DNA of 40,579 bases from NCBI GenBank assembly GCA_037444075.1, contig JBBIND010000034.1:1-40579 (forward strand), in the 5' to 3' direction. Every line of letters starts with the position of its first letter. The stretch's first letter is position 1. The notes beneath the pieces were generated by a model that saw only the letters and a program-made list of their open reading frames with translations, had not been told where the DNA came from and did not search any database. Made by a program: the position numbers and the translations under genes. Below are positions 18,621 to 27,700 of this stretch, one piece after another. This DNA is from JBBIND01 sp037444075 (GTDB lineage: Bacteria > Acidobacteriota > Terriglobia > Bryobacterales > Bryobacteraceae).

Positions 18621-19012
18621 TTACAACTCCGTTTTCTCCGCTGCCGAAGCCCTCGGCACCCTCAGCCTGGCCGCCAGCACAGCCAGCAGGACGGTGCCGA
18701 GAGGGTCACTGCGGGAAACCACCGAATTCACACCAGCTTCCCAGGCCCTCTTCAAGTGCTCGGCTTCGCCTCCCGTAATCAACACTACTCGTTGCGGGTG
18801 CGCGGCGCGGGGCGAAATCCGCTCCAAATGCTCCAGATCCACCACGAGGACCCCGCTGAGGGTGGTGTCCGGCTGACTGGTACAAACAACATTCCAGGTC
18901 CCGTTGCGCTCCAGCAAATCCCGGAGNNNNNNNNNNCTGCGTGGCGCTCCGGGATTTGCTGGAGCGCCACGCAGTATTCCGCGTTGCTGATGGCGATCTG
19001 TACCGTCTCCAT
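18621..19012 (-). CDS. degenerate response-regulator receiver protein (117 aa after gap repair)
   Basis: This is a single-domain receiver-like protein with no output domain. The published bases break it at the N run, but deleting 18923-18960 (N run plus an inverted copy) joins NAEYCVAL to RDLLERNGTWNVV in frame and gives 117 codons plus stop from ATG 19012. The fold pattern follows NarL/CheY-like receivers: a possible phosphoryl Asp in GVLVVDLE (residue 46), Thr in LITGG and AGVNSVVSRSDP before the last helix. The N-terminal acidic pair is replaced by SNAE, the conserved Lys appears to be Arg, and the segment between strands 1 and 3 is short. It is probably not phosphorylated normally. It is first in the cytochrome cluster and has a sigma-54-like promoter. 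Confidence 0.72.
18923..18960. other. assembly gap with fold-back artefact
   Basis: The ten N (18927-18936) are followed by 24 bases (18937-18960) that are the exact reverse complement of the sequence expected across the join. They form a perfect 14-bp stem with the next bases. The flanks also share GGAG. Removing 18923-18960 restores a reading frame of exactly 118 codons, so the gap is really an overlap. Confidence 0.85.
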
Positions 19013-19046
19013 GAGCGTACTGACCTGGACGGTCACTATCTCTCCA

Positions 19047-19062
19047 TGCAATTAGGCAACCA
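19047..19062 (-). promoter_or_regulatory. sigma-54-like promoter upstream of the receiver gene
   Basis: On the minus strand TGGTTG-CCTAA-TTGCA has GG and GC twelve bases apart and a perfect -12 box, but the -24 box matches only in TGG. The predicted start near 19036 would give a leader of about 24 nt to ATG 19012. It is weaker than the promoter at 16304-16319. Confidence 0.45.
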
Positions 19063-19369
19063 ACCCGGAAAAAAGGCAGCCAGGTCTGAAATAAAGGCCT
19101 CTGCAACAATTTCATCTGCCCGTCCCGGCGATGCGGCCGAGGGCAACGCATGCGGCTGAGGCAACTGCCCCAGCGTTCAGCGCTTCCTTGCGCCATCTGC
19201 CCCACCAGGCCCGCGGTCAGCAATGCGTAACCGCTTGTCCAGCCAGCGGCGTTGATTGGCCCACAATTGCGTCTCCATCTTTCGTCATCATTGTTGTGGG
19301 TGTTCTCAGCCTTGGCTGGCGGAGAAATCCACGGCTTCCTCCGCCTTCCAACGCATTGAACCGCTTTCT
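19063..19369. other. about 300 bases without a recognisable gene
   Basis: This stretch lies between the receiver promoter and the barrel remnant. Frames are open in places, but none gives a signal peptide or a recognisable protein. It probably holds eroded 5' sequence of the barrel gene and upstream control sequence for the receiver gene. Confidence 0.5.
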
Positions 19370-19900
19370 TCTTTGCGCTTCCGTTTCCGCGGCGAGCTGC
19401 GTCCCACCAGCCGGATGCAAGTCTCGGCCTCGGCTCAGGTGGCGGATAACCGGAATGATACGCCCGGTATACGTCACGACCTCGATGACCGGCAGTTCGC
19501 CGTCCACGCGGTCTACACAGCCAGTGACCGGCTACTGCTAAGCGGAGGGTATAACTACCTCCAGCTCAATAGCGCCACGGACATAGTCTTCTTCACGCTG
19601 GCACGCCTGCGCAGCTCACGCTCGCTGTACGAGACAAAAACCCACGCAGCTACTGCCGAAGTGCAGGTGCCCGCCGGTCCGCGGCTGGACTTCCGTTTCG
19701 GCTATCAGTACATCGAGGACAAGGGCCTCTCGCTGCCCTTACGGATGCACGCTCCGCGCGCGGGATTCCAGCTCAAATTGCACCGTTCCATTGCTGCGGA
19801 AGGCCAGTGGCAACACTGTTCTTACGGCGAGAGACTGTTCTCGCTGGAAGGCTACCGCGCCTATACCATCGCAGCGGGCCTACGCTTCAACCTGCCATGA
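19370..19900 (+). pseudogene. C-terminal remnant of an outer-membrane beta-barrel protein (MtrB/PioB-like?)
   Basis: From about codon LRFRFRGELRPT to the stop, the translation alternates polar and hydrophobic residues in barrel strands (RMQVSASAQVADNRND, FAVHAVYTASDRLLLSGGYN, LDFRFGYQYIEDKG). It ends in YTIAAGLRFNLP, like the last strand of an outer-membrane barrel. Upstream, the frame continues only as Cys-rich nonsense with no signal peptide, so several hundred N-terminal codons are missing. The cytochrome remnant begins 11 bases later, and barrel plus periplasmic multihaem cytochrome is the gene order of porin-cytochrome conduits. Assignment to MtrB/PioB rests on that context; a generic barrel is the alternative. 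Confidence 0.55.
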
Positions 19901-19911
19901 GGAGCGCGGAG

Positions 19912-20208
19912 ATGGCAATGAACCGAAGATCCGGGCTCCGAGCATGCTGAGTCGCCGGACGCGACGAACATCATCACCTTCCGCACGGAAACCGCCGAGG
20001 TCCGTTCGCAGCAGTGCCTGTCATGCCATGCCGCGCTGACAGGACCAACGCCAGGCTGCTGACGCGGCACGACGTGCGGACTCTTTGCCTGGAATGTCAC
20101 ACGAACACGCCAGCGTTCCATGACCTCTCGCAGGCGCGCTACCGCAACTGTACGGTCTGCCACTCGCGAGTGCATGGATCAAACTTGAACCGTCATCTGC
20201 TCGAATAG
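19912..20208 (+). pseudogene. fragmented multihaem cytochrome c remnant (MtrA/DmsE-like)
   Basis: Three haem motifs survive in two frames. An ATG at 19912 (after GGAG) opens MAMNRRSGLRAC and hits a stop. A second frame reads ITFRTETAEVRSQQCLSCHA from about 19965, and a third reads NARLLTRHDVRTLCLECH, then RYRNCTVCHSRVHGSNLN up to the TAG at 20208. The closing pattern C-x2-CH...HGSN resembles the end of MtrA/DmsE decahaem cytochromes, which are about 300 residues; here fewer than 100 codons remain, so most haem repeats are deleted. It directly follows the barrel remnant. Confidence 0.6.
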
Positions 20209-20279
20209 GCCGTCGCTGGACTCCCGACAGGCTGACTTTGCGCCCAATAGCGCCGCGTTCGGACGTTCCATTTGCGAAT

Positions 20280-20288
20280 TGGTATACT
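20280..20288 (+). promoter_or_regulatory. extended -10 promoter of the sigma-54 activator gene
   Basis: TGG-TATACT is an extended -10. Transcription would start near 20295, downstream of the alternative TTG start at 20272 and 22 bases before ATG 20317, which supports the ATG as the real start. Confidence 0.5.
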
Positions 20289-20316
20289 GGTCGTAAAGGT
20301 TGGCTGGTTTTACCAA

Positions 20317-21663
20317 ATGATGCCTAAACTGGCTTCCAAGTGGCGCCAAACAAGTGTCTTGGAGTCGGTATTCGACCAGTTATCCGACGCTCTCATCCTC
20401 TATGACAACGAGCGGACGATCACGGGCGTAAACGCCGCCGCCGAGAGGCTTTTCGGACTGCCCGCCCACCAGATGGTGGGGCGGGAATGCAAAGATGTTT
20501 TTCGTTGCACCACTTGCGAACAGAACTGCGGCATGCAGGCTGCGCTGGTTGAGGTGAACGGGGCTCCCAGCAACACGGTCCGCCTGCACACCGGCAACGG
20601 CCGGGAGCGGATGGCGGTGATTCGCACGTCGCCCATCTACAACGACGAGGGGACTGTGGAGGGCGCGGTTGTCTGCATCAAGGACGTCACCGAAGAGGTG
20701 GAATCGTCCCATCGCGAAGTGATCGCGGACTCACCCTCCATGCGCGAGGTGATGAGCTTTGTGCGGCGGGTGGCATCGAGCGAGGCGACCACCATCCTCA
20801 TCGAGGGTGAAAACGGCACTGGCAAGGACCTCATAGCCAAGACGCTGCACTACCAGAGTTTGCGCCAGGCTGAACCGTTCATCGTCATCAACTGCGCCGC
20901 CATCCCGGAGACCCTGCTCGAAAGCGAGTTGTTCGGCTACGAGAAAGGCGCGTTCACTGACGCGCGGGCGCAGAAGCGGGGCATTTTTGAACTGGCGGAT
21001 AGGGGTACGCTTTTCCTGGACGAAATCGGAGAAATCCCGCTGATGCTCCAGGCGAAACTGCTGCGGGTTCTGGAAGAGCAGAGCTTCCGCCGCTTGGGCG
21101 GGTTGAAAGACATAAACCTGGATCTGAGGGTCATTGCCGCCACCAACAAGAACCTGCGTGAAGCGGTCCAGGAAGGCGCGTTCCGGCAGGATTTGTACTT
21201 CCGCCTGAACGTCATTCACATCAACATCCCGCCTTTGCGTGAGCGGCCCGAGGACATCGTCCCGATGATCCGCTTCTTCGTCGAGCACTACAACCGGAAG
21301 TTCAAGCGCCAGATCGAAGGAGTGACCGCGGAGGCCGAGCGCCTGTTGTTGGAACACGACTGGCCCGGCAACGTGCGTGAATTGCGCAACGCCATCGAGC
21401 GGGCGATGATCCTCGAGGAAGGATCGCAGATCAAACCATCCAGCCTGCCTCTGACGATTACGCGCGGAGGAGGGTTGCGTCCGGACCCGGTGGCGTCCGG
21501 GGAACCGCTGCCGGAAGTCGGTCTTGCGCTTGAGGACAATGAGCGCCTGCTCATCGAGAGGGCGCTCGAGAAGACCGGCCGCAACCAGACGCAGGCCGCC
21601 AAACTGCTCCAGATAACGCGCGACACGCTGCGGTACAAGATGAAGAAGCACAAGCTTCGCTAG
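20317..21663 (+). CDS. sigma-54-dependent transcriptional activator with Cys-rich PAS domain (448 aa)
   Basis: This is an enhancer-binding protein that activates RpoN promoters by ATP hydrolysis. A PAS domain (about residues 12-120: VFDQLSDALILYDNERTI, TGVNAAAERLFGL) contains CTTCEQNC at residues 64-71, a cluster that could bind Fe-S or haem or sense redox. The AAA+ domain has Walker A GENGTGKD (near 165), the sigma-contact loop GAFTDA (near 210; most members have GAFTGA), Walker B GTLFLDE and the arginine-finger region. A Fis-type helix-turn-helix ends the protein (RNQTQAAKLLQITRDTLRYK). Two ATGs at 20317 and 20320 are possible. It lacks a receiver domain. It is the obvious candidate to activate the sigma-54 promoters of the cytochrome cluster. 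Confidence 0.93.
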   Translation: MMPKLASKWRQTSVLESVFDQLSDALILYDNERTITGVNAAAERLFGLPAHQMVGRECKDVFRCTTCEQNCGMQAALVEVNGAPSNTVRLHTGNGRERMAVIRTSPIYNDEGTVEGAVVCIKDVTEEVESSHREVIADSPSMREVMSFVRRVASSEATTILIEGENGTGKDLIAKTLHYQSLRQAEPFIVINCAAIPETLLESELFGYEKGAFTDARAQKRGIFELADRGTLFLDEIGEIPLMLQAKLLRVLEEQSFRRLGGLKDINLDLRVIAATNKNLREAVQEGAFRQDLYFRLNVIHINIPPLRERPEDIVPMIRFFVEHYNRKFKRQIEGVTAEAERLLLEHDWPGNVRELRNAIERAMILEEGSQIKPSSLPLTITRGGGLRPDPVASGEPLPEVGLALEDNERLLIERALEKTGRNQTQAAKLLQITRDTLRYKMKKHKLR

Positions 21664-21764
21664 CGGCCGCGAAGCCCTTGTGGACGCGCAGAGACTCCGG
21701 CCCGTTGAGCACCCGTCTTCGGAAGAGTCCTTAGTTTAGAATCGTAGTGAGTAGCTCTCGGCGA

Positions 21765-21841
21765 GGGCGGTTAGCTCAGTTGGTTAGAGCGCCTGCCTTA
21801 CAAGCAGGAGGTCCCCAGTTCGAGCCTGGGACCGCCCACCA
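21765..21841 (+). tRNA. tRNA-Val (anticodon TAC)
   Basis: A full cloverleaf is visible: acceptor arms GGGCGGT/ACCGCCC, D-arm GCTC...GAGC, anticodon stem CCTGC/GCAGG around loop CTTACAA, T-arm CCCAG-TTCGAGC-CTGGG. The CCA end is encoded (21839-21841). A -10-like TAGAAT lies at 21737-21742. Confidence 0.97.
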
Positions 21842-21956
21842 CCCAAGGGCTCTACACTACCCAAGCCTCTCACCTTAGCCACACTGGCAAATCCCCTTCG
21901 AGATTAGACGGCGGCGTTCGCTTCCGCCTCTTCCGCAACCGGCAACTGCCGCGTAG

Positions 21957-23381
21957 TTAGTTGGCGGCCGGCACGGCGAACAGGCGGTCGCGGCTGGTGA
22001 CGAACAGCGTGTTGTTGGCGGCTACGGGAGTGCTGTAGACCGAACTGCCCATGTCGATCTCAGCGATCACCTGCTTTTCTTTGCCCGCGCGCAGGATCAC
22101 AAACATGCCGTCCTCATTGCCGAGGTACACCTTGCCGTCGACGACGTAGGGCGAGCCCCAAACCGTTGCCAGCGTGTCGTGCACCCAGTAGGGCTTTCCG
22201 GTCTTGGCGTCCAGAGCGTGGAGGAAGCCACTCAGGTCGGGGTAGTAGAGAATGCCGTCATGGAGGGCGCCGGTTGAAATGGACCGGCGGATCTTGTCGT
22301 AGTGCCACAGGCGCCCTTTCTGCGTGATGTCGCCGCGCTGAGTGGCGTCGATGGCATACAGGTGCCCCGGACCGTCGCCGTATTCCGGGTCCTGCCCGTT
22401 GGCTATGTAGACCACGTTGTCCACAATGATGGGCGTGCCGACGATTTCATTGCGCGTCTTCGGCCAAACAGCGTTCTTCGGATTGAGATCGAACTGCCAC
22501 AGCAGGGCGCCCGTGAGCGTTTCAAAACCACGCACCCAGCCGTCTCCCATGCCTATGACCACCTGAGGCGTGCCGCCGATGACGCCCACCGCCGGCGACG
22601 ACCACTGCCCGTGCAAAATGCGCTTGCCGACGATGTTGTCCTTCCAGACGAGTTTCCCTGTCTTCTTGTTCACGGCAATGATGGTGGGCGCCTTCGGGGA
22701 AGGAATGTTCTGGTGGCTCTCGTCGTGGCCGTTCGCCGTGCCCGCGAAAACGAGGTCACCGTAGGAGACAGGAGAGGAATTGGCAAGGTTATGCGGGAAA
22801 GCGCCTACTTCGGCGATCATGTCGAACTTCCAGACCACGTCGGCGTCCCTGGGTCCCTTGAATGGCTCGTCCGTGAATGGCCCGTCATTTTCTCCATCAG
22901 TGAAGCCCTGCGTGTCGAGGCAAATCAACTCCGCGCGGTTGGAAACATAGTAGAGCCGATCGCCTTCCACCAAAGGCGATGACGCTACACCCTGCAACGG
23001 CCAGTCGTTCACATCGCCTGAGGGCAACTTCTCTGAAGTGTGCTGCCAGAGGAACTCTCCATCGCTCTCACGAAACGCGATGAGAACGCCCCGGTCGCCG
23101 TCCTGCTTCGGGTCACGCAGCACCTCGTTGTTGGTCCCCACGAAGACCATGCCTCCGGAGACTACCGGGTTGCCGTAAGCATGGGAGCCGAGTTGGGCAA
23201 TCCACCTGAAGTTCTCCTTGCTCTGCACATCCCACTTGGTGGGCGCGCCGTTCATCTTCCCGACCATATTGCGGCCCGGAGTGCCGCCCCACATGGGCCA
23301 ATCTCCTGCGCCGGGCTCAGCGGCAAAGGCAAAAAGCGCGATCGCCATAGCGGCGGCGGTGTAGGAAACGGTTCTGCTCAT
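21957..23381 (-). CDS. secreted PQQ-type beta-propeller protein (474 aa)
   Basis: An exported protein built of PQQ/quinoprotein-like propeller blades. The signal peptide is MSRTVSYTAAAMAIALFAFA, and mature sequence starts DWPMWGGTPGRN. Blade motifs of the type AxDxxTGKxxW recur (FRESDGEFLWQ, VNKKTGKLVWKDN, FETLTGALLWQ, LDAKTGKPYWV). The start at 23381 is chosen because GAGGAG lies 7-8 bases ahead and the signal peptide begins there; the 50-codon upstream extension runs into the divergent gene. Catalytic PQQ-dehydrogenase residues are not evident, so a BamB-like or binding role is as likely as an enzyme. Confidence 0.88.
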   Translation of the reverse strand: MSRTVSYTAAAMAIALFAFAAEPGAGDWPMWGGTPGRNMVGKMNGAPTKWDVQSKENFRWIAQLGSHAYGNPVVSGGMVFVGTNNEVLRDPKQDGDRGVLIAFRESDGEFLWQHTSEKLPSGDVNDWPLQGVASSPLVEGDRLYYVSNRAELICLDTQGFTDGENDGPFTDEPFKGPRDADVVWKFDMIAEVGAFPHNLANSSPVSYGDLVFAGTANGHDESHQNIPSPKAPTIIAVNKKTGKLVWKDNIVGKRILHGQWSSPAVGVIGGTPQVVIGMGDGWVRGFETLTGALLWQFDLNPKNAVWPKTRNEIVGTPIIVDNVVYIANGQDPEYGDGPGHLYAIDATQRGDITQKGRLWHYDKIRRSISTGALHDGILYYPDLSGFLHALDAKTGKPYWVHDTLATVWGSPYVVDGKVYLGNEDGMFVILRAGKEKQVIAEIDMGSSVYSTPVAANNTLFVTSRDRLFAVPAAN

Positions 23382-23466
23382 CGGCTCACTCCTCGCGGGG
23401 TCGGTAACTTCCAGGCTAACAGAGAAGCACTCGCGGCCGTAGTCTGTTGACTGGCTTGGCGGTAGA
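23382..23466. promoter_or_regulatory. divergent intergenic region between two propeller genes
   Basis: These 85 bases must hold both start sites. On the plus strand TAGAAT at 23463-23468 is a good -10 and overlaps the first ATG (23467), so transcription would begin near 23475 and the ATG at 23482 would be the usable start. TTGACT at 23447-23452 is only 10 bases from it, too close to be its -35. Confidence 0.35.
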
Positions 23467-24729
23467 ATGCATACTCGATTTATGTTCTGGAAAAGCCTGG
23501 TTGTGGTGGCGTTGAGTGTGGCGTCCGGCAAGAGTCTGTTGGCGTCGGACTGGCCGCAGTTCCGCGGACTTCAAAGTCACGGGATTTCGCCGGAGAAGAA
23601 CTTGCCGGCTGCCTTGACGGAGAAAAACCTGAAGTGGAAGACGCCGTTGCCGGGACCAGGACATTCGTCCCCTATCGTGTGGGGCGACCGCATCTTTCTG
23701 ACGGCTTTCCGTCCGGATAGCTCGCTGTTGCGCTTCCTTGGGTCGGGCCGCAGCCAGCTTCTTGTGCTGAGCATCGACAAGAACAACGGCAAGGTCGTCT
23801 GGGAACGCGAAGTCGCCGTGAAGGGCATTGAGCAGGTCCACTCTACCAGCGCGCCGGCTTCGCCAACGCCGGTGACCGACGGCAAACTGGTTTACGTCTA
23901 CTTTGGATCCAAGGGACTGCTGGCATTTGATTTCGACGGAAAGCAGGTTTGGGAGAAGCCGTTGGGTCCGTTCCCGAACGAGTGGGGCAGTGCGAGTTCT
24001 CCGATTCTCCACGGCAACATGCTCATTCTCAACTGCGACACGGACGGAGAGGACTTCCTGCTGGCGGTTGACAAGCGTACGGGCAAGACCATCTGGCGCA
24101 CGTCGCGCAACGGCGCCACGCGAGCCTGGCCAACACCTTACATCTGGAGCCTGGAGGGCAGGGAAGAAATCGTGGTCAGCGGCAGCGAAAGGGTGAAGTC
24201 CTACGACGCCGCCACCGGCAAGGAGCTCTGGACCGTGGACGGGCTGACCACCTGGGTGACACCGACTCCCGTTTCCGCGCACGGACTGCTGTACGTGGCC
24301 GCCAACGGACCCGGCGGCAACATCACCATGGCCATCAGGCCGGGAGGGCGAGGCAACATCAGCGGCAGCCATGTCGCCTGGCGCTACACGCGCTCGGCAC
24401 CGTACAGTTCATCGCCCGTGGTGGTGGGCGATTGGATTTATACGGTGAAGAACGGCGGCGTGGTAGCTTGCCTGAACGCCAAAACCGGGGCGCAGCAATA
24501 CCTGGAGAGGCTTTCAGCCAGCGGCGCTTACTACGCCAGCCCCGTGTATGCCGACGGGAAGATCTACTTCCTGAGCGAAGACGGCGAACTGACGACGCTG
24601 GCGGCCAAACCGGAATTCCAGGTTCTGGCCACGAGCCGGATCGGCGAACGCTGCATGGCCAGCCCTGCGGTCTCGGCGGGGCGGATTCTGATCCGTTCTG
24701 ACAGCACGCTCTATTCGTTCGGCAATTAG
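23467..24729 (+). CDS. secreted PQQ-type beta-propeller protein (420 aa)
   Basis: A second propeller paralogue, divergent from the previous one. The N-terminus (MFWKSLVVVALSVASGKSLL from the ATG at 23482) is a signal peptide followed by SDWPQFRGLQSHGISPEKN, the typical opening of this secreted group. Blade signatures include IDKNNGKVVWER, VDKRTGKTIWRT, YDAATGKELWTV and LNAKTGAQQYLER. If the TAGAAT at 23463 is the promoter, the ATG at 23482 (415 aa) is the true start. The gene converges on the permease gene with 18 bases between stops; that gap holds the palindrome CGCGGCGCCGCG (24731-24742). Function is unassigned. Confidence 0.87.
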   Translation: MHTRFMFWKSLVVVALSVASGKSLLASDWPQFRGLQSHGISPEKNLPAALTEKNLKWKTPLPGPGHSSPIVWGDRIFLTAFRPDSSLLRFLGSGRSQLLVLSIDKNNGKVVWEREVAVKGIEQVHSTSAPASPTPVTDGKLVYVYFGSKGLLAFDFDGKQVWEKPLGPFPNEWGSASSPILHGNMLILNCDTDGEDFLLAVDKRTGKTIWRTSRNGATRAWPTPYIWSLEGREEIVVSGSERVKSYDAATGKELWTVDGLTTWVTPTPVSAHGLLYVAANGPGGNITMAIRPGGRGNISGSHVAWRYTRSAPYSSSPVVVGDWIYTVKNGGVVACLNAKTGAQQYLERLSASGAYYASPVYADGKIYFLSEDGELTTLAAKPEFQVLATSRIGERCMASPAVSAGRILIRSDSTLYSFGN

Positions 24730-24747
24730 CCGCGGCGCCGCGCCAGC

Positions 24748-27700
24748 CTATTCAGACCGGAGCGCGGAGAGAATCGGGGACCGCCTCACGGAGCGCAGCG
24801 CCAGCGCCGATGACATCAACCCGGCGAGCAGCACGGAGCCGAGCAGCATGGCCAAAGAAGCCAAAGGCAGGCGGCCGCCACGCTCCCACCACGCCGGAGC
24901 AATCGCGACCAGGGCGCAGACCGCGCCGGTCGCCAGGCCTGTCACGAGCAGCAGCACGCTCTCTGAGAGCAGCACGACGCGCAGCGAGCCCGCGCCGTAG
25001 CCAACCGCCCGAAGCAGCGCGAGTTCACGCCGGCGTTCGAGCACGTTGCGCAGCAGCACGACGCCGAGCCCGGCTGTCCCCAGCAGCAGGCCCAATCCGC
25101 CCAGCGTCTGGAAGGTTGACAAGTAGGTGTTCTCCACGCGGTGGAAGGCCGCCAGCCGGTCGCGCGTCGAGGTGACATCGAAACCGTAATCCGCCAGCGC
25201 GCGCTCGTAGGCTTCGGCTGCGGCGGGGGCGGATTCAGCCGGCGCGTCCAACAGGAACAACTGAAAGCCGGCTTCGTGCGGGAACACACGAGCGAAGTTC
25301 TCGGGCGAAACGATGATCTCGCTCTGGAAGATGCTGTCCGCCAGCGTCGCTACAAAACGGAGGCGAACGCCGCCCGGCAACTCCATCACGTCTCCCAGCT
25401 TGCGTTGCAGGGTATAGCGCAGCGAGTTTGCGTCGGCGATGGCAGGGATGGAGCCGTCGACAACGGGCGAGTCCAACAGAAGCCACGGGTTCTGTTCGCT
25501 CTGCTCGTCCTTGGCGAGCGAGTCCGAGAAACCGAACCGCTTCTCCAGCATCAGTTCCCGGGGAGGAGCGACGACCTTAGGGTTACGCGGGCGGTATAGA
25601 TTCAGGCAGCTGGCATCCTCTCCCGCGCGCACCTTGAAGGAGAAAGTCCTGACGTTCTCCACCTCTGAAGGCAGGTTCAGGCGCGCTCTTCCGTCAGGCG
25701 AGTTGAGGCTGTAGAAGAGAGGCACCGATGACTCCGCCATGAGAGAGAAGCCGCCCGTCCCTGACTGCCTGTCCTCGGCGTCCAACCCGGCACGCCGGAA
25801 GGAATCGACGGACACGATGATAAATGCCGCCAGAGCGATGAGAGCGATGGAGAGTATGCTGCGCCCCGGCCGGTAGGCAGTGTAGCGAAAGCCCAAACGG
25901 ACGGTGTCGCTCATGGGTTGTTCCGGGCGCCTGCGCAGCAAGTTTGCCACGAAGCACAGCGTTGCTATCAGCAGCAGACCACCTGCGCCGAAGAACCCGG
26001 CGGTTTGTCCGATGAAGCCCGCCGCGGCGGCCGCTATCAGCGCAAGAGCTGTCAGCCCCGCTCCCCAGCCTGCCCACAGGGTCGTCTTGCGCACGCGCGG
26101 GAGGGTCTCCGGGCTCGAAGCAACGCCCGCCGTCAGGCTTCGGGGCGAACTTCGCTGAAGCTGGCGGAGGCTGGCCATCAAAAAGACGACAGCGCTGGCC
26201 GCTCCGCCGAGCGCGCCGAGCAGCAGCGGCTGTGCGGTGACGTGAAGTGAGAGCAGCGTGGTGCCGACCGCGCCCACCCACCACGTCCGCAGACCGTAGA
26301 CAATCAGCGAGGCGTAGGCTATAGACCCCAGCAAGCCTGCCAATGCGCCTGCGATGGCGATGACAGCGCCTTCCATCAGGAACAGCATCCGGATGGTTCC
26401 CGGAGTGAAGCCCAACGCGCGCAGCGTGCCGATTTCCCTGAGCCGTTGTTCCACGCCGAAGCGGAAGAACAGCCCTGCCAGAAGCAAAGCGGCGACGACC
26501 AGAAAGAAGCTGAAGTAGGTGAAATACTCGCCGAAATCCGTCGAACCCGTGGCGGAGGCCAGACCTTCCTCGCGTGGATTCTCAAGGCTGAGTCCGAACG
26601 CCGCGGGATCGATCACTCCCATCAACGCGCTCGTGAATTCCTCCGGGCGAGTCCCGCTGACCCGGATGGAGGTGAGTTGCCCGTACCGTGTGGGCCAGAG
26701 TTGCCGGGCTCGCGAGAGCGCGATGAAGGCCTTGGGCGCCGCGCGGTAGCGCTCCCAATACGCTTCGTCTTGGGGCCGGATGCGGGATAGATCGATGGGG
26801 AAGGGTGGGTCCCAATCCGAGATGCTCTCTGAATCGGTCAGCCCGGGATACTCCGGGGCGAGTTCACGGTCCCCGCCAAGTCCTGTCATCGGCAGGATGC
26901 CCTCAAGCCGCAGTGTGGCGGACTCGGTGAGCAGGCGGCCGTCCGGGTGCCACAAATAGAAGTCGAGCCTGACGTGTTCGCCGGGCTTCGCCTTCAAGTC
27001 CCGCGCGGCCCATTCGTTGAGCAGGATGCCGTCCGATGAGACGGGCACGCCGTCGAGGCCGCTGACGAGCGAGTAAGGAATCTCCCTGCCGTTCACGCGG
27101 ATGCTGTTGGCCAGGTACGTATAGACCGGCGAGGAAACGGCGCCCGTGGTCTTGGCCGCGGACGCTACCGCCGCAGCGAGCGTGTCGCTGAGGATCATGC
27201 TCTCGCTTTCGACCGCAAAGCCGCGGGACGCGTCCAACGGCCGGAGCCGGATGCCAAGATCCTCCGGTTCGAGTCTCTGCTTAACCGGCCCGCCACCCAC
27301 GGGCTCAGCCAGCAACGCGATATTCACGCGTCCCGGACGCTCGAGGTCGCGTTGCAAGCGAGCGAGAGGGACGAACAGAGCGCGGACGGCGCCTTGCGCC
27401 GGGCGCAGGGCGAACTCCCCGAGTTCTTCGGCCGGCAGGATGCCTCCGAACTTCAGGCGGATGGTGCGGCTGGCCTGCTCCTTGTGGCCGTGAAGCGAGT
27501 CCAGCGGTACGGCTGACGGCTTTTCCAGGGTGAGCAGGATGGCGTCTTCCGGGCCTAAACCGAGCTCCTGCGCCAGGGCTTCGCTTGCCAGCGTCTCCCG
27601 GATTTCCAGCTTCCGTTCCTGAAGACCGTGGAATCGCCAGAATCGCTCGTCCACGCCCCAAACCTGAACCTTCGCAGCACGCCGTCCTCCTTGCGCGCTG

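Noticed and set aside
18785..19051. An 88-codon minus-strand frame running through the N gap (reading CVALQQIPERHA)
   Set aside because: This reading passes through the inverted fold-back copy. After repair the real sequence is CVALRDLLERNG.
19255..19272. TGGCCCACAATTGCG on the plus strand as a second sigma-54 promoter
   Set aside because: The GG and GC doublets are eleven bases apart rather than twelve, which RpoN does not tolerate well, and it would feed only a pseudogene.
23382..23531. A 50-codon N-terminal extension of the propeller protein at 21957-23381
   Set aside because: The ATG at 23381 has a strong ribosome site and begins the signal peptide; the extension would overlap the divergent gene.
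24731..24742. CGCGGCGCCGCG palindrome between convergent genes as a terminator
   Set aside because: It has no room for a loop beyond a 4-bp stem and no T-run on either side.
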